Assembly (NCBI GenBank): GCA_965228545.1 | Contig: OZ245822.1 | Coordinates: 3,038,001 to 3,102,000 of the forward strand | Source of the DNA: HXMU1420-13 sp965228545 | Lineage (GTDB): Bacteria; Bacteroidota; Rhodothermia; Balneolales; Balneolaceae | Length of the DNA stretch: 64,000 bases | Direction: 5' to 3' | Part shown: positions 33,184 to 41,711 of the stretch, in pieces | Layout: each line of letters begins with the position of its first letter | Numbering within the stretch: position 1 is the stretch's first letter | The notes under the pieces: model-generated | What the model was told of the DNA's origin: nothing | The model's input: only the letters and a program-made list of their open reading frames with translations | Databases searched by the model: none | Made by a program: the position numbers and the translations under genes

Positions 33184-35634
33184 ATGCAACGACTTTTAGG
33201 GCTCTTGTTAACAACAGTACTGTTAACCACTTCATTACAAGCACAAAATGTTATCACAGGAAAGGTAGTTGATGCTCAAACACTTGAACCATTAGCAGCT
33301 GCACACATCATTATTAAGGATACGTATACAGGTACCATTGCGAATGCAGATGGCGAGTTCACTCTCAAAGTGTCCGAGTTTCCTTCAACAATTGTTGTGC
33401 GGTATCTTGGTTACAAAACCAACGAAATTACAATTGAAGCGGATCATCAGGAGCCGTTGGATTTTTTGATGGAAGAGGCATTTCTAGAGATGCAGGAAAT
33501 AACTGTAACCGGCGAAGACCCTGCGATTTCGATTATGAAAGAAGTAATACGTAGAAAGCAGATTTGGAGAGAAAACCTGCAAAATTACTCTGTAGATGCT
33601 TACAGCCGCCAGCAATTGAAGACCGATACATCCATCGTATCGATTACGGAAAGTATTTCGCAGGCATATTGGGATAAAGAGTTAGGAAATCGAGAAGTGC
33701 TAAAATCTCGCCGACAAACAGCAAATATCGAGGGGAGTGATAACTTTGCCGGAGTGAGTTATTTGCCAAATTTCTACGACGACAATCTCGAAATCGTGGA
33801 ATTTGATGTGGTTGGAGTAACGCATCCAAGAGCACTAAGTTTTTATAACTTTGAGTTGGTGGATTTCACCAAAATCGATGATAAAGTAATTTTTGAAATT
33901 GATGTTACATCAAAAAGAAAATTACAGCCTTTATTTGAAGGAACCATATTTGTGCAAGACGAAGATTATGCACTTATATCGGTGCGATTGAGACCAAATT
34001 CAGTAATTGTGTTTCCACCACCCGTTCAGGAATTTAATATGTATTACGAGCAGCAATTCAGCAACTTTGGGGGAGATTATTGGTTGCCGGTTGATTTTCG
34101 AATGGAAGGTACCGTTGAAGTTGGAGTACCCGGTCTTAGATTTCCGCCAATCGGTTTTAAACAAGTTTCTAAACTCAATGATTATAAAGTAAATACGAAT
34201 ATCCCGGATTCTATTTTTACCGACCAGAATTGGTTTTCGATTGACTCTACAACCATCGATAAAACTGATTCTTTATTTACTGCCACTGTAGATGTTGTTC
34301 CGTTATCTAAAGTAGAACTGGAAGCCTATGATACCTTAGACAGCACCGCTACCCTAGAAAAAGCGTTCAAGCCAAAAGGTTTTTTAACCCGATTTCTCGA
34401 TTTAGATGATGAAGATGATAGCGATAGTGATGTATCAGTAAGGGTTGAAACTAATTCGGATGGAACGCAAACCACATACCGTGAACCCAAAGAGCCTACA
34501 GCTTTCGAACGGTTAAGAAGAAATACGTCTATAAATGCACGGTTTAACAGAGTAGACGCATTTTACGGTGGGCTTGAGCATGAGAAGAGATATTTAGATC
34601 GAAGATTACGATCAAGGTTGAGAGTGGGCTACAGCTTAGGCTACGAAGAGATGAGCCATGGGGCAGATATAAGTTGGTGGCCTCTTAAAAAGTCACGGCG
34701 TTTGGCATTGATAGGCGGTTATGATTTTAAGACCGAAACCCGATACAATTCGGAGCTATTCAACAAAGAAATTTTAAGTACAATGCCATTATTAGGCTAC
34801 TCTGATTATTTCGATTATTACCGCGTTGAAGGAGTCTTTTTTGGTGGAGCTTACGCTTTGAAAGGGTATGGTAGAACACTAAATGCTCGTTACAAATATG
34901 AAGAACACTCGAGCATTGATTTCAAAACAAGTTATGATTTACTGGCCTCTAGTTTTAATCAGCGCTTCAATCCTGCGGTACAAGAGGGCACGTTAAGTTC
35001 ACTCACCATTGGTTACGAGTCGGGTGAAGGGGCTGAAGCCTGGGGAGTAATTGGAGCCGACAATATTGACCTAAAAATAGAACAATCGCTAAGTGCTCTC
35101 GGCAGCGATTGGGATTTTACTCGTTTCAGTATCGATATTTATCGCAGATACTCTACATTCTATCAGCGAAGATTTATACCCAACACTCTCGATATTAGGC
35201 TTAACGCCGGCACCTTTATAGGTGAATTGCCCGTGCAGAAAAACGGAGCCCTCGATGCTGCTTTGGGCTACTTTACTCCATTCGGGGCGTTTCGCTCTAA
35301 GCGTTATGTACCATACGAAGGGGCCTCGTATGTAGCCGTACATGCCGAGCATAATTTTCGATCTACCCCATTTGAATTACTTGGTATACCAAATGCAGCT
35401 AAGAGTGGCATTAGCTTAATAACGTTTGGTGGCATTGGCCAAACATGGTTGGCCGAAAAGCAGAAGCAATTTTTCTTAACGAATGTAGGCTATCTGCCAT
35501 CAAACGCGGAGTCTCCGCATGCCGAAGTAGGCGTATCCATCAGTAATATCTTTAGCCTCTTTAGAATTGACTTGGCTTATCGCCTGGATGAGCCTGGGTT
35601 TTATCCGGGCATAGCACTCTCGAGATTATTTTAG
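33184..35634 (+). CDS. DUF5686 outer membrane protein with carboxypeptidase-like regulatory domain
   Basis: 816 residues. Signal peptide ending LQAQ (residue 20), a CarboxypepD_reg-like domain (VITGKVVDAQTLEPLAAAHI, residues 21-105), then a long DUF5686 region with alternating hydrophobic strands and an aromatic C-terminal end (GIALSRLF) typical of outer-membrane barrels. An acidic stretch rich in Asp and Ser lies near residues 405-420. Function is not established for the family, which is widespread in Bacteroidota. Confidence 0.88.
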   Translation: MQRLLGLLLTTVLLTTSLQAQNVITGKVVDAQTLEPLAAAHIIIKDTYTGTIANADGEFTLKVSEFPSTIVVRYLGYKTNEITIEADHQEPLDFLMEEAFLEMQEITVTGEDPAISIMKEVIRRKQIWRENLQNYSVDAYSRQQLKTDTSIVSITESISQAYWDKELGNREVLKSRRQTANIEGSDNFAGVSYLPNFYDDNLEIVEFDVVGVTHPRALSFYNFELVDFTKIDDKVIFEIDVTSKRKLQPLFEGTIFVQDEDYALISVRLRPNSVIVFPPPVQEFNMYYEQQFSNFGGDYWLPVDFRMEGTVEVGVPGLRFPPIGFKQVSKLNDYKVNTNIPDSIFTDQNWFSIDSTTIDKTDSLFTATVDVVPLSKVELEAYDTLDSTATLEKAFKPKGFLTRFLDLDDEDDSDSDVSVRVETNSDGTQTTYREPKEPTAFERLRRNTSINARFNRVDAFYGGLEHEKRYLDRRLRSRLRVGYSLGYEEMSHGADISWWPLKKSRRLALIGGYDFKTETRYNSELFNKEILSTMPLLGYSDYFDYYRVEGVFFGGAYALKGYGRTLNARYKYEEHSSIDFKTSYDLLASSFNQRFNPAVQEGTLSSLTIGYESGEGAEAWGVIGADNIDLKIEQSLSALGSDWDFTRFSIDIYRRYSTFYQRRFIPNTLDIRLNAGTFIGELPVQKNGALDAALGYFTPFGAFRSKRYVPYEGASYVAVHAEHNFRSTPFELLGIPNAAKSGISLITFGGIGQTWLAEKQKQFFLTNVGYLPSNAESPHAEVGVSISNIFSLFRIDLAYRLDEPGFYPGIALSRLF

Positions 35635-35640
35635 AGGCAT

Positions 35641-35672
35641 AAAAAAACCAGCTCAGTTTGGCTGAGCTGGTT
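35641..35672 (-). terminator. Rho-independent terminator of the OmpA-like gene, possibly bidirectional
   Basis: AACCAGCTCAG / TTTGG / CTGAGCTGGTT, an 11-bp perfect stem. Seven A on its left supply the U-tract for minus-strand transcripts, and AAATCTTT on its right gives a weak tract for the plus strand. It sits between the two convergent genes. Confidence 0.9.
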
Positions 35673-35691
35673 AAATCTTTAAGTATCCGGA

Positions 35692-36600
35692 TTACATATC
35701 TGGAGAGTACTTCAAAGTGCTGATTGGATTAGACTCAGCACGTCTGTTTTTCTCGCAACCGTTGTTTGGCTCTTTTTCAGAAACAGAACATTCAACCGGC
35801 GCTTTACCTAAACCGCGAGATTCAATTCTGTCTTCGGCAATACCATTGCTTTTGTAGAAATCAACTACAGAGGCTGCGCGGCGCAAGCTCAATCGTAAGT
35901 TGTATTGGTCGCCACCTACGTGATCGGTGTATGCATCAACACGAACTCTGAATGCAGGTGCATTCATTAAAACCTGAACGTTGTCTGCAAGAATCTGAGC
36001 AGCTTCGTCGGTTATGTTAGAGCGGTCGAAATTAAAGTTAATTGTGCCTAAATCATCGCCACTAACAAATACAGGATCGCTTCCATTGTTAGGGTTAGTA
36101 CCCATATCAATTTCCTGGCCATCGGTGAATCCATCGCCATCAGAGTCTGCATTTGTTGGGTCAGTATTATAGGTATTGATCTCATCTACATCCGAAACAC
36201 CATCGCCATCAGCGTCGCCACTTGCATCATTAGGATTTGTCTTGTAGGTGATAATTTCATCATAATCACTCAAGCCATCGCCATCTGAATCCACATTATT
36301 TGGATCTGTGCCGTAAGTATTTACTTCGTCACCATCAGAAAGGCCATCGCCATCCGTGTCAGGATTTTTAGGATCAGTGTTATATTCGTTGATTTCCTCA
36401 CCGTCAGTAAGGCCATCATCGTCAAAATCGGCTGACATTGGGTCAAGCCCTAATTCGATTTCTTGATCGTCGGTTAGTCCGTCTCCGTCTGTATCAACAG
36501 GCACTGGTGGGGTAGATTCGCTAGACCCACAACCATACTGGGTAAGAACACCAGCTGATAAGAAAAGAGTTAAAAAAAGAAGGTGGAATGTGCGTTTCAT
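35692..36600 (-). CDS. OmpA-family lipoprotein with thrombospondin type 3 calcium repeats
   Basis: 302 residues. Signal peptide with Cys at residue 24 (QYGC, a relaxed lipobox). Residues ~37-175 hold six thrombospondin type 3-like repeats of the DxDxDGLxD type (for example DTDGDGLTDDQEI, DSDGDGLSDYDEI) that should bind Ca2+. Residues ~185-295 form an OmpA_C peptidoglycan-binding domain (NFDRSNITDEAAQILADN, YNLRLSLRRAASVVDF). It should tether the outer membrane to the cell wall. A Shine-Dalgarno-like GGAG precedes the ATG by about 12 bases. Confidence 0.93.
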   Translation of the reverse strand: MKRTFHLLFLTLFLSAGVLTQYGCGSSESTPPVPVDTDGDGLTDDQEIELGLDPMSADFDDDGLTDGEEINEYNTDPKNPDTDGDGLSDGDEVNTYGTDPNNVDSDGDGLSDYDEIITYKTNPNDASGDADGDGVSDVDEINTYNTDPTNADSDGDGFTDGQEIDMGTNPNNGSDPVFVSGDDLGTINFNFDRSNITDEAAQILADNVQVLMNAPAFRVRVDAYTDHVGGDQYNLRLSLRRAASVVDFYKSNGIAEDRIESRGLGKAPVECSVSEKEPNNGCEKNRRAESNPISTLKYSPDM

Positions 36601-36727
36601 GTTAGGAGGACTCCTATTCTTTTAGTTTTGAATGAGATTTTTTAAATATTGCTCGTGAAAATAGTGATACTGAAGGCTCTATCAAACAAAAAAGAAAAAC
36701 AAACTAGGATTAATTTTAAAACGAGTT

Positions 36728-36735
36728 TATATTTG
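36728..36735 (+). promoter_or_regulatory. Possible -7 box of the tRNA-Ala promoter
   Basis: TATATTTG matches the Bacteroidota sigma-A -7 element TAnnTTTG and lies 13 bases before the tRNA 5' end. A -33 TTTG is not evident. The same octamer occurs before pyrR (4326-4333) and before the first polysaccharide gene (5869-5876). Confidence 0.4.
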
Positions 36736-36748
36736 GCATTCTTTGTTT

Positions 36749-36822
36749 GGGGCTATAGCTCAGCTGGCTAGAGCGTCGCGCTGGCAGCGCGAAGGTCTGG
36801 GGTTCGAATCCCCATAGCTCCA
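36749..36822 (+). tRNA. tRNA-Ala (GGC anticodon)
   Basis: Full cloverleaf: acceptor GGGGCTA/TAGCTCC with one G-U pair, D arm GCTC-AGCTGGCTA-GAGC, anticodon arm TCGCG-CTGGCAG-CGCGA with anticodon GGC, and T arm TGGGG-TTCGAAT-CCCCA. The 3' CCA is not encoded: the discriminator A is followed by CAAAA. A strong terminator follows directly. Confidence 0.97.
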
Positions 36823-36823
36823 C

Positions 36824-36858
36824 AAAAGCTCTTATTTAATATAATAAGAGCTTTTTTT
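36824..36858 (+). terminator. Rho-independent terminator of tRNA-Ala
   Basis: AAAAGCTCTTATT / TAATAT / AATAAGAGCTTTT with the T-run continuing to 36858. It separates the tRNA from the following four-gene operon. Confidence 0.93.
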
Positions 36859-36933
36859 GTTTGTACAATTCTAATTGTTTGTAAAAAAACATCGTTTCAT
36901 ATTTAGTACTCATTTATAATAATTGAGAGTCAT

Positions 36934-38139
36934 ATGATTGAAAAGTTAAGATCGGGTACTATTTTCTCTTCATTGTTAGCTGTTTTGGCCATATTTGTTC
37001 CGATTGATTCTGTGCACGCACAAAATGAATGTGTTGATTCTGGGAGTTTGTCGCTGGAAGTAAACTTGAGCCCGGTGTTGGAAAATGCCTCTGTTTTAGG
37101 GTTAACAAGTCTCGGAATTGATACCCGAGGTGCGGGCCCTGTTTTAGTTTCTGGAACTATAGTGAACAATACCGATGAACTATTAACTAACCTCTTTTTC
37201 GAATTTAAATTTAGTGCAGGTCAGGTTGGTACCATTGCAGAATTAACACAACAAGCAGCGTATCCATTTACTTTAGATCCCCGACAAGTTGTGTATGCCA
37301 CTAATAACGACATTGATAATGAAGAATTACCTGGGGTGGACGAAAAAATGAAATTTGATGGGGGATTGACTTTAGAAGGGGAAGATTTTTTAGAAAATTT
37401 AGACGGTACTACTTTGCCCAACGATATCTACACGATTAATGCAAAAGTTTCGAGAGTTACTAATGCATGTGGTAAACAAGAACTTGCAAATGTAACGGTA
37501 GAATTAGGGGGTACTGAATCGGGTGCGGTGGTTGATGAGTTATCTATATTTTTGAAAACACCCGGCGATGAAGTAGGATCTGACGTTTCTATTACCAATC
37601 AATATCCGCAGTTGAGCTGGGAGGGCGATGCCAATAATACCTACCGTGTAATTATTGTGAATGATAATGGACAAGATAGCCCGGAATCTTTAATTGAAGG
37701 GGCAAAAAGTACTGCAGCTAATGGTTCTGATTTTCTGCAATTCGAATATTTGGATGTAAATGTAGAGGGTAATAACCTACAGTATCCCTCAAGTGGCGCT
37801 CAAGCGCTGGTTACCGGCGAGCGCTATTTTTGGCAAGTTTCTACCGTTGTGCAAACTGCTTTAGGTACCGAAGAATATGTGTCTGATATATGGACATTTT
37901 CGCTTGTAGATCCTTCTACCGAAACCTCTGTTACAACTCAAGAAATTGATGAAGAAACACTAAATGCCTTGATTTCATTAATAGGAGATGAAGAGTATAA
38001 CACGATGTTAAGCGACGGGTTTTACTTTGAAAGTATTGAAGTAGATCAACAAGTTTTTAGTGGAATTACAGGGTTACAAAAGCTTACAGAGCTACTGCAA
38101 AAGCTGGAAGAAGGGGATATAATTATAAGCGATAATTAG
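36934..38139 (+). CDS. Secreted protein of unknown function, first in the FecR-cyclase operon
   Basis: 401 residues; no family recognised. A signal peptide ends near VHAQ (residue 29). Residues 30-190 look like a beta-rich domain with acidic stretches, and residues ~205-335 resemble a fibronectin type III-like fold (YPQLSWEGDANNTYRVIIV, ERYFWQVSTVVQ). The C-terminal ~60 residues look helical and acidic. The gene is followed after 11 bp by the FecR gene and so likely shares its transcript. Probably periplasmic or cell-surface. Confidence 0.72.
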   Translation: MIEKLRSGTIFSSLLAVLAIFVPIDSVHAQNECVDSGSLSLEVNLSPVLENASVLGLTSLGIDTRGAGPVLVSGTIVNNTDELLTNLFFEFKFSAGQVGTIAELTQQAAYPFTLDPRQVVYATNNDIDNEELPGVDEKMKFDGGLTLEGEDFLENLDGTTLPNDIYTINAKVSRVTNACGKQELANVTVELGGTESGAVVDELSIFLKTPGDEVGSDVSITNQYPQLSWEGDANNTYRVIIVNDNGQDSPESLIEGAKSTAANGSDFLQFEYLDVNVEGNNLQYPSSGAQALVTGERYFWQVSTVVQTALGTEEYVSDIWTFSLVDPSTETSVTTQEIDEETLNALISLIGDEEYNTMLSDGFYFESIEVDQQVFSGITGLQKLTELLQKLEEGDIIISDN

Positions 38140-38150
38140 GTACAAAAGGC

Positions 38151-38900
38151 ATGAAGAAGATTACATCAATAGCTATTTCATTGATATTAGTTTTAATAGT
38201 AGGCAGCATGCTGGCAAGTGACTTTTACGTTCCCGAACCTGTTGACGAGCAAGAACGTCCGCTTGCAATAGTTCGCCGGTTTAAACCAAACGTTGAACTA
38301 GCAAGCCTTGATAAAGAAACAATTCTATTAAGTTTAGAAGAGAATATAGGGGAGCAGTTATTCCATGGAGATACCCTGCAGACCGACTCGGAAGGGTATG
38401 CGCTAGTTGTGTTTATGGACAATAGTATTGCTAAAGTAAAGCCAACATCGCAATTGATTGTTCGCGGCCAAGAGCAACCAAATTCAAAAAATACAACCCG
38501 TAGAATCGATTTAGATAACGGTGAGATTTTTTTGGAAGTTGAACCTCAAGGTTCCGGTACGTTCGAGGTTTCCACTTCCAGATCGTTGGCTTCAGTTAAA
38601 GGTACTCGTTTCGGTTCAACAGCGCAGGGTTACGTTTGGGTGGAGGAAGGACAAGTAGATGTAACCGCAACTAATTCTGGAGAAACGGTATCGTTATTCC
38701 AACAAATGTATGCATCGGTAGACGAAACCGGAAATTCTATTGACTCTGGAACACTCACAACTGATGAAGTAGAAGAGCTACAAGAAGGGTACGAAACACT
38801 TGATGAAGATTTAATTGAGAAGACAATTATCATCCGTTTCAGAGACGTAAACGGACAAATTAGAGAAGTACCAATTACAATTTTCGAAAAAGGAAATTAA
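38151..38900 (+). CDS. FecR-domain protein
   Basis: 249 residues. One N-terminal hydrophobic segment (SIAISLILVLIVGSMLASDFYV) acts as signal or anchor. A FecR domain (PF04773) spans residues ~75-185: FHGDTLQTDSEGYALVVFMD, IDLDNGEIFLEV, SLASVKGTRFG and VWVEEGQVDV. The last 50 residues are acidic. Unlike FecR of iron uptake there is no neighbouring ECF sigma factor or TonB receptor. It sits with a CHASE2 cyclase, a known association of FecR-domain proteins. Its role is probably to sense or scaffold in the periplasm. Confidence 0.88.
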   Translation: MKKITSIAISLILVLIVGSMLASDFYVPEPVDEQERPLAIVRRFKPNVELASLDKETILLSLEENIGEQLFHGDTLQTDSEGYALVVFMDNSIAKVKPTSQLIVRGQEQPNSKNTTRRIDLDNGEIFLEVEPQGSGTFEVSTSRSLASVKGTRFGSTAQGYVWVEEGQVDVTATNSGETVSLFQQMYASVDETGNSIDSGTLTTDEVEELQEGYETLDEDLIEKTIIIRFRDVNGQIREVPITIFEKGN

Positions 38901-38960
38901 TAGCGTTCTTTATTAGAATTTCCATAACGCGTTAGGCTTTTGCATGTTAAAGAATTTGGT

Positions 38961-41708
38961 ATGAAGACTGGGGGTTCTAAAGTACTATTACTAGTCATGA
39001 TTTTTTTGCTTTTAGTGGCAAAAGAGTCTTATGCGCAATATAACGTGCAGCATCAAGCACCTACTTTAATTAATGCCAAAGATATAACTCAATTAGAGTT
39101 TTTGGTGCCCGGTGTTAACCCGTCGGATGTATTACAAGCCTATTTATTTTTTCGCTCGGATGGAGATTTAGGGTATGCTCAGAAAGAAGTGGATTTCCAA
39201 AATGGAGTGTTTGAAGTTGCTCTTACTCCTGAGGAACTGAGTGGCAGTTCAGTTGAATATTATTTTCAGCTAAGCCTTAATAGCCTAAGTCAGGATGTAT
39301 TTTATCCAGATAATGTTCCGGCAGAAAACCCCATTCAGGTTGAACTTGTTCAAAACATCGAAGGAGCTCCACTTGTAGATAACAGAAAGCGAGCCGAAGG
39401 TATTGACTTTACCATACTTTCGCCAAAACCGGGAAATGGACTCGCACCAAATGATGCATACATTGCAATAGCACTCTACTACGATATTGAAACTATTCCA
39501 GCAGGAAGCTTTAGGCTATTTCTAAATAATCTTGATGTTACCAGCTTTGCCGATACTAGCGATTATTTTATTTCTTATGTTCCAAAAGATCTTGAGAGAG
39601 GCGATTATCAAGTGCGGCTTGAGTATCATACTGCAACAGAACAACTATTAGTAACCGAATGGGATTTTAGCATTGTACGTCCCGGTGAATCACAAGCCGT
39701 TGCACTTGGGCCAAGCTTGCGCCCGGTTGGTCGAATTGAATTAACCGCTAGAAATCAAATTATTTCCGGGAATGCAAACAATGCATATACCGGGCGAACA
39801 TCGCTTAGTGGCTCGTATGGTAAATTCAAATACAGCCTTAGTGGATTTTTAACATCACAAGAATCAGCGCGACTTCAACCCCAAAATCGATATAGTGCAA
39901 AATTAAGTTTAGGAAAATGGTGGAAATTTGAAGCAGGCCATATTTTTCCACAACTCAGTAAGTTTACCATTTCGGGAAGGCGCATGGAGGGAATAAACAC
40001 CTCACTACATTTACTTTGGGAAAACATAAATGTTCAGTTCTTATATGGTGAGCTAAGCAGAGATATTACAAATCTTTATACTTCAGTGAATGAAGAATTT
40101 GTGTTTTCCGATTCAGCTCAAACTCAAGTAGTTGACACAACTTATACGCTGTCCTTCGAAAATGGTGGGCGGGGTACCTTTAAAAGAAATGTAATTGGTG
40201 GTAGAGTAGCTATTGGTAATCCCCGATACATTCAATTAGGAATTCAGGCTATGAAAGTTGAAGACGACACCACATCGATATTCAATGTAATCGACTACTC
40301 AGATATATTGCAACAACCAGGTGCTTTACTAAATAATTTATCGGTAGCCGGGCAACAGCGGTTAATGGAATCTCCAGATTTATTACGAGTTGAAGGAGGA
40401 GGTGTTCGCCCTAAAGGTAATATTGTTGCAGGTATAGATTTTAGGTTCGCCTTCGATAAAAACCGAATTCGATTTCAAACGGAAACGGTAGCCAGTGCCT
40501 TGAACAACGACATTTACGGTGGACCACTAACAGCTGAACAAGCAGCCGACTTAGGTTTTGAGGATGTCGAACAAAAAGACTTGGATATCCTTCAAGAAAT
40601 TTCGCAATTCATTATAGTAAACGAAAATGTAAATGTATTACCCTTAAGGCTAACAGGAATTGGGACCGATACAACCGAGACAGAATTTTACTTCCCAACA
40701 AGTATTTTGGGCTCTAACACTGAATTTTCGATGGTCTATCCGAAAAATACATTCAAGATTCAATACCGATGGGTTGGCCCCGATTTTGTATCACTTGCTA
40801 ATTCTACCATACGAAAAGATATCGCAGGCTACACCATCTCCGATCGATTTAGAATGTTCAAAAATCAGGTATATGTTACGCTTGGCTATGAGCGCTTAAC
40901 CGATAATGTAACGGATACGAAAGAGGCCACTACTGTTACCTCTTCCATCAGAACAAATCTTAGCTGGTATCCGGTAAATCAATCGTTGCCGCGTATTAGC
41001 ATGGGTTTCCGATTAAGAAACAGGGATAATGGAATAGTGCGATTCAATCCACTTGTGCCTACCGAATTCGAGACTGCAGCTATCCAAAACCTTAGGATTA
41101 CCAGAGGCGATACTCTAACTACAACCACGCCACGTAAAAATGAAACACTCAATCTGAATGTGTCTATTACGCAACAGGTTGAATTCTCTGGCTCTGTACA
41201 TGATGCCACTGTTTCTCTTGCCTCATTAAACACCACCGATGAAGTATTTGCATTTGGTGATGTAGAAAACAGTGCCTATTCCTTTAATCTGTCATCAAGG
41301 TTTTCACAAACACCATTGCGAACACAATTAGGAGTGTCGTATAATCAAACAGAATCGGGAGCCGGGCAATTGAATATCGAGATCATCGGTATTACTGCAG
41401 GTGCAACTTATTTTATGTTTGATGGCGCACTCAGAATTAATGGAAGGGTGGCATTTACCTCAAATACTTCAAAATCGAGAACACTAGAAATAAAGAATGG
41501 CGAAGATGACAGTTTTTTAAACGATTACTACTCACTTAGTGCAAATAGTAATCTTTCTGAATTCAATACCTACGTATTTCTAGCCGGTGCTGAGTACAAA
41601 CTTGGCAAAAATCACTCGTTGGTATTCGATTCAAACTTTACAAATGTATCAGGCAGTAACGGATTGAACGATCGATTGGCTCAACTTCGCTACATTTATC
41701 GTTTTTAA
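38961..41708 (+). CDS. Predicted outer membrane beta-barrel protein
   Basis: 915 residues from ATG 38961, which starts a good signal peptide (MKTGGSKVLLLVMIFLLL...SYAQ); TTG 38940 would add seven residues. Residues ~25-240 look like two Ig/FnIII-type domains. From residue ~255 on, alternating polar/aromatic strands and tight turns run to a C-terminal RYIYRF, the usual end of a BAM-inserted barrel. I recognise no named family. Third gene in the operon, 3 bp before the cyclase, so translation is probably coupled. Confidence 0.75.
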   Translation: MKTGGSKVLLLVMIFLLLVAKESYAQYNVQHQAPTLINAKDITQLEFLVPGVNPSDVLQAYLFFRSDGDLGYAQKEVDFQNGVFEVALTPEELSGSSVEYYFQLSLNSLSQDVFYPDNVPAENPIQVELVQNIEGAPLVDNRKRAEGIDFTILSPKPGNGLAPNDAYIAIALYYDIETIPAGSFRLFLNNLDVTSFADTSDYFISYVPKDLERGDYQVRLEYHTATEQLLVTEWDFSIVRPGESQAVALGPSLRPVGRIELTARNQIISGNANNAYTGRTSLSGSYGKFKYSLSGFLTSQESARLQPQNRYSAKLSLGKWWKFEAGHIFPQLSKFTISGRRMEGINTSLHLLWENINVQFLYGELSRDITNLYTSVNEEFVFSDSAQTQVVDTTYTLSFENGGRGTFKRNVIGGRVAIGNPRYIQLGIQAMKVEDDTTSIFNVIDYSDILQQPGALLNNLSVAGQQRLMESPDLLRVEGGGVRPKGNIVAGIDFRFAFDKNRIRFQTETVASALNNDIYGGPLTAEQAADLGFEDVEQKDLDILQEISQFIIVNENVNVLPLRLTGIGTDTTETEFYFPTSILGSNTEFSMVYPKNTFKIQYRWVGPDFVSLANSTIRKDIAGYTISDRFRMFKNQVYVTLGYERLTDNVTDTKEATTVTSSIRTNLSWYPVNQSLPRISMGFRLRNRDNGIVRFNPLVPTEFETAAIQNLRITRGDTLTTTTPRKNETLNLNVSITQQVEFSGSVHDATVSLASLNTTDEVFAFGDVENSAYSFNLSSRFSQTPLRTQLGVSYNQTESGAGQLNIEIIGITAGATYFMFDGALRINGRVAFTSNTSKSRTLEIKNGEDDSFLNDYYSLSANSNLSEFNTYVFLAGAEYKLGKNHSLVFDSNFTNVSGSNGLNDRLAQLRYIYRF

Positions 41709-41711
41709 GTT

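Noticed and set aside
36100..36500. Regularly spaced short repeats that look array-like
   Set aside because: They are the codons of six thrombospondin type 3 repeats in an intact reading frame with imperfect units; not a CRISPR array.
38151..38900. FecR as part of an iron-uptake sigma/anti-sigma system
   Set aside because: No ECF sigma factor or TonB receptor is adjacent; the neighbours are a barrel protein and a CHASE2 cyclase.
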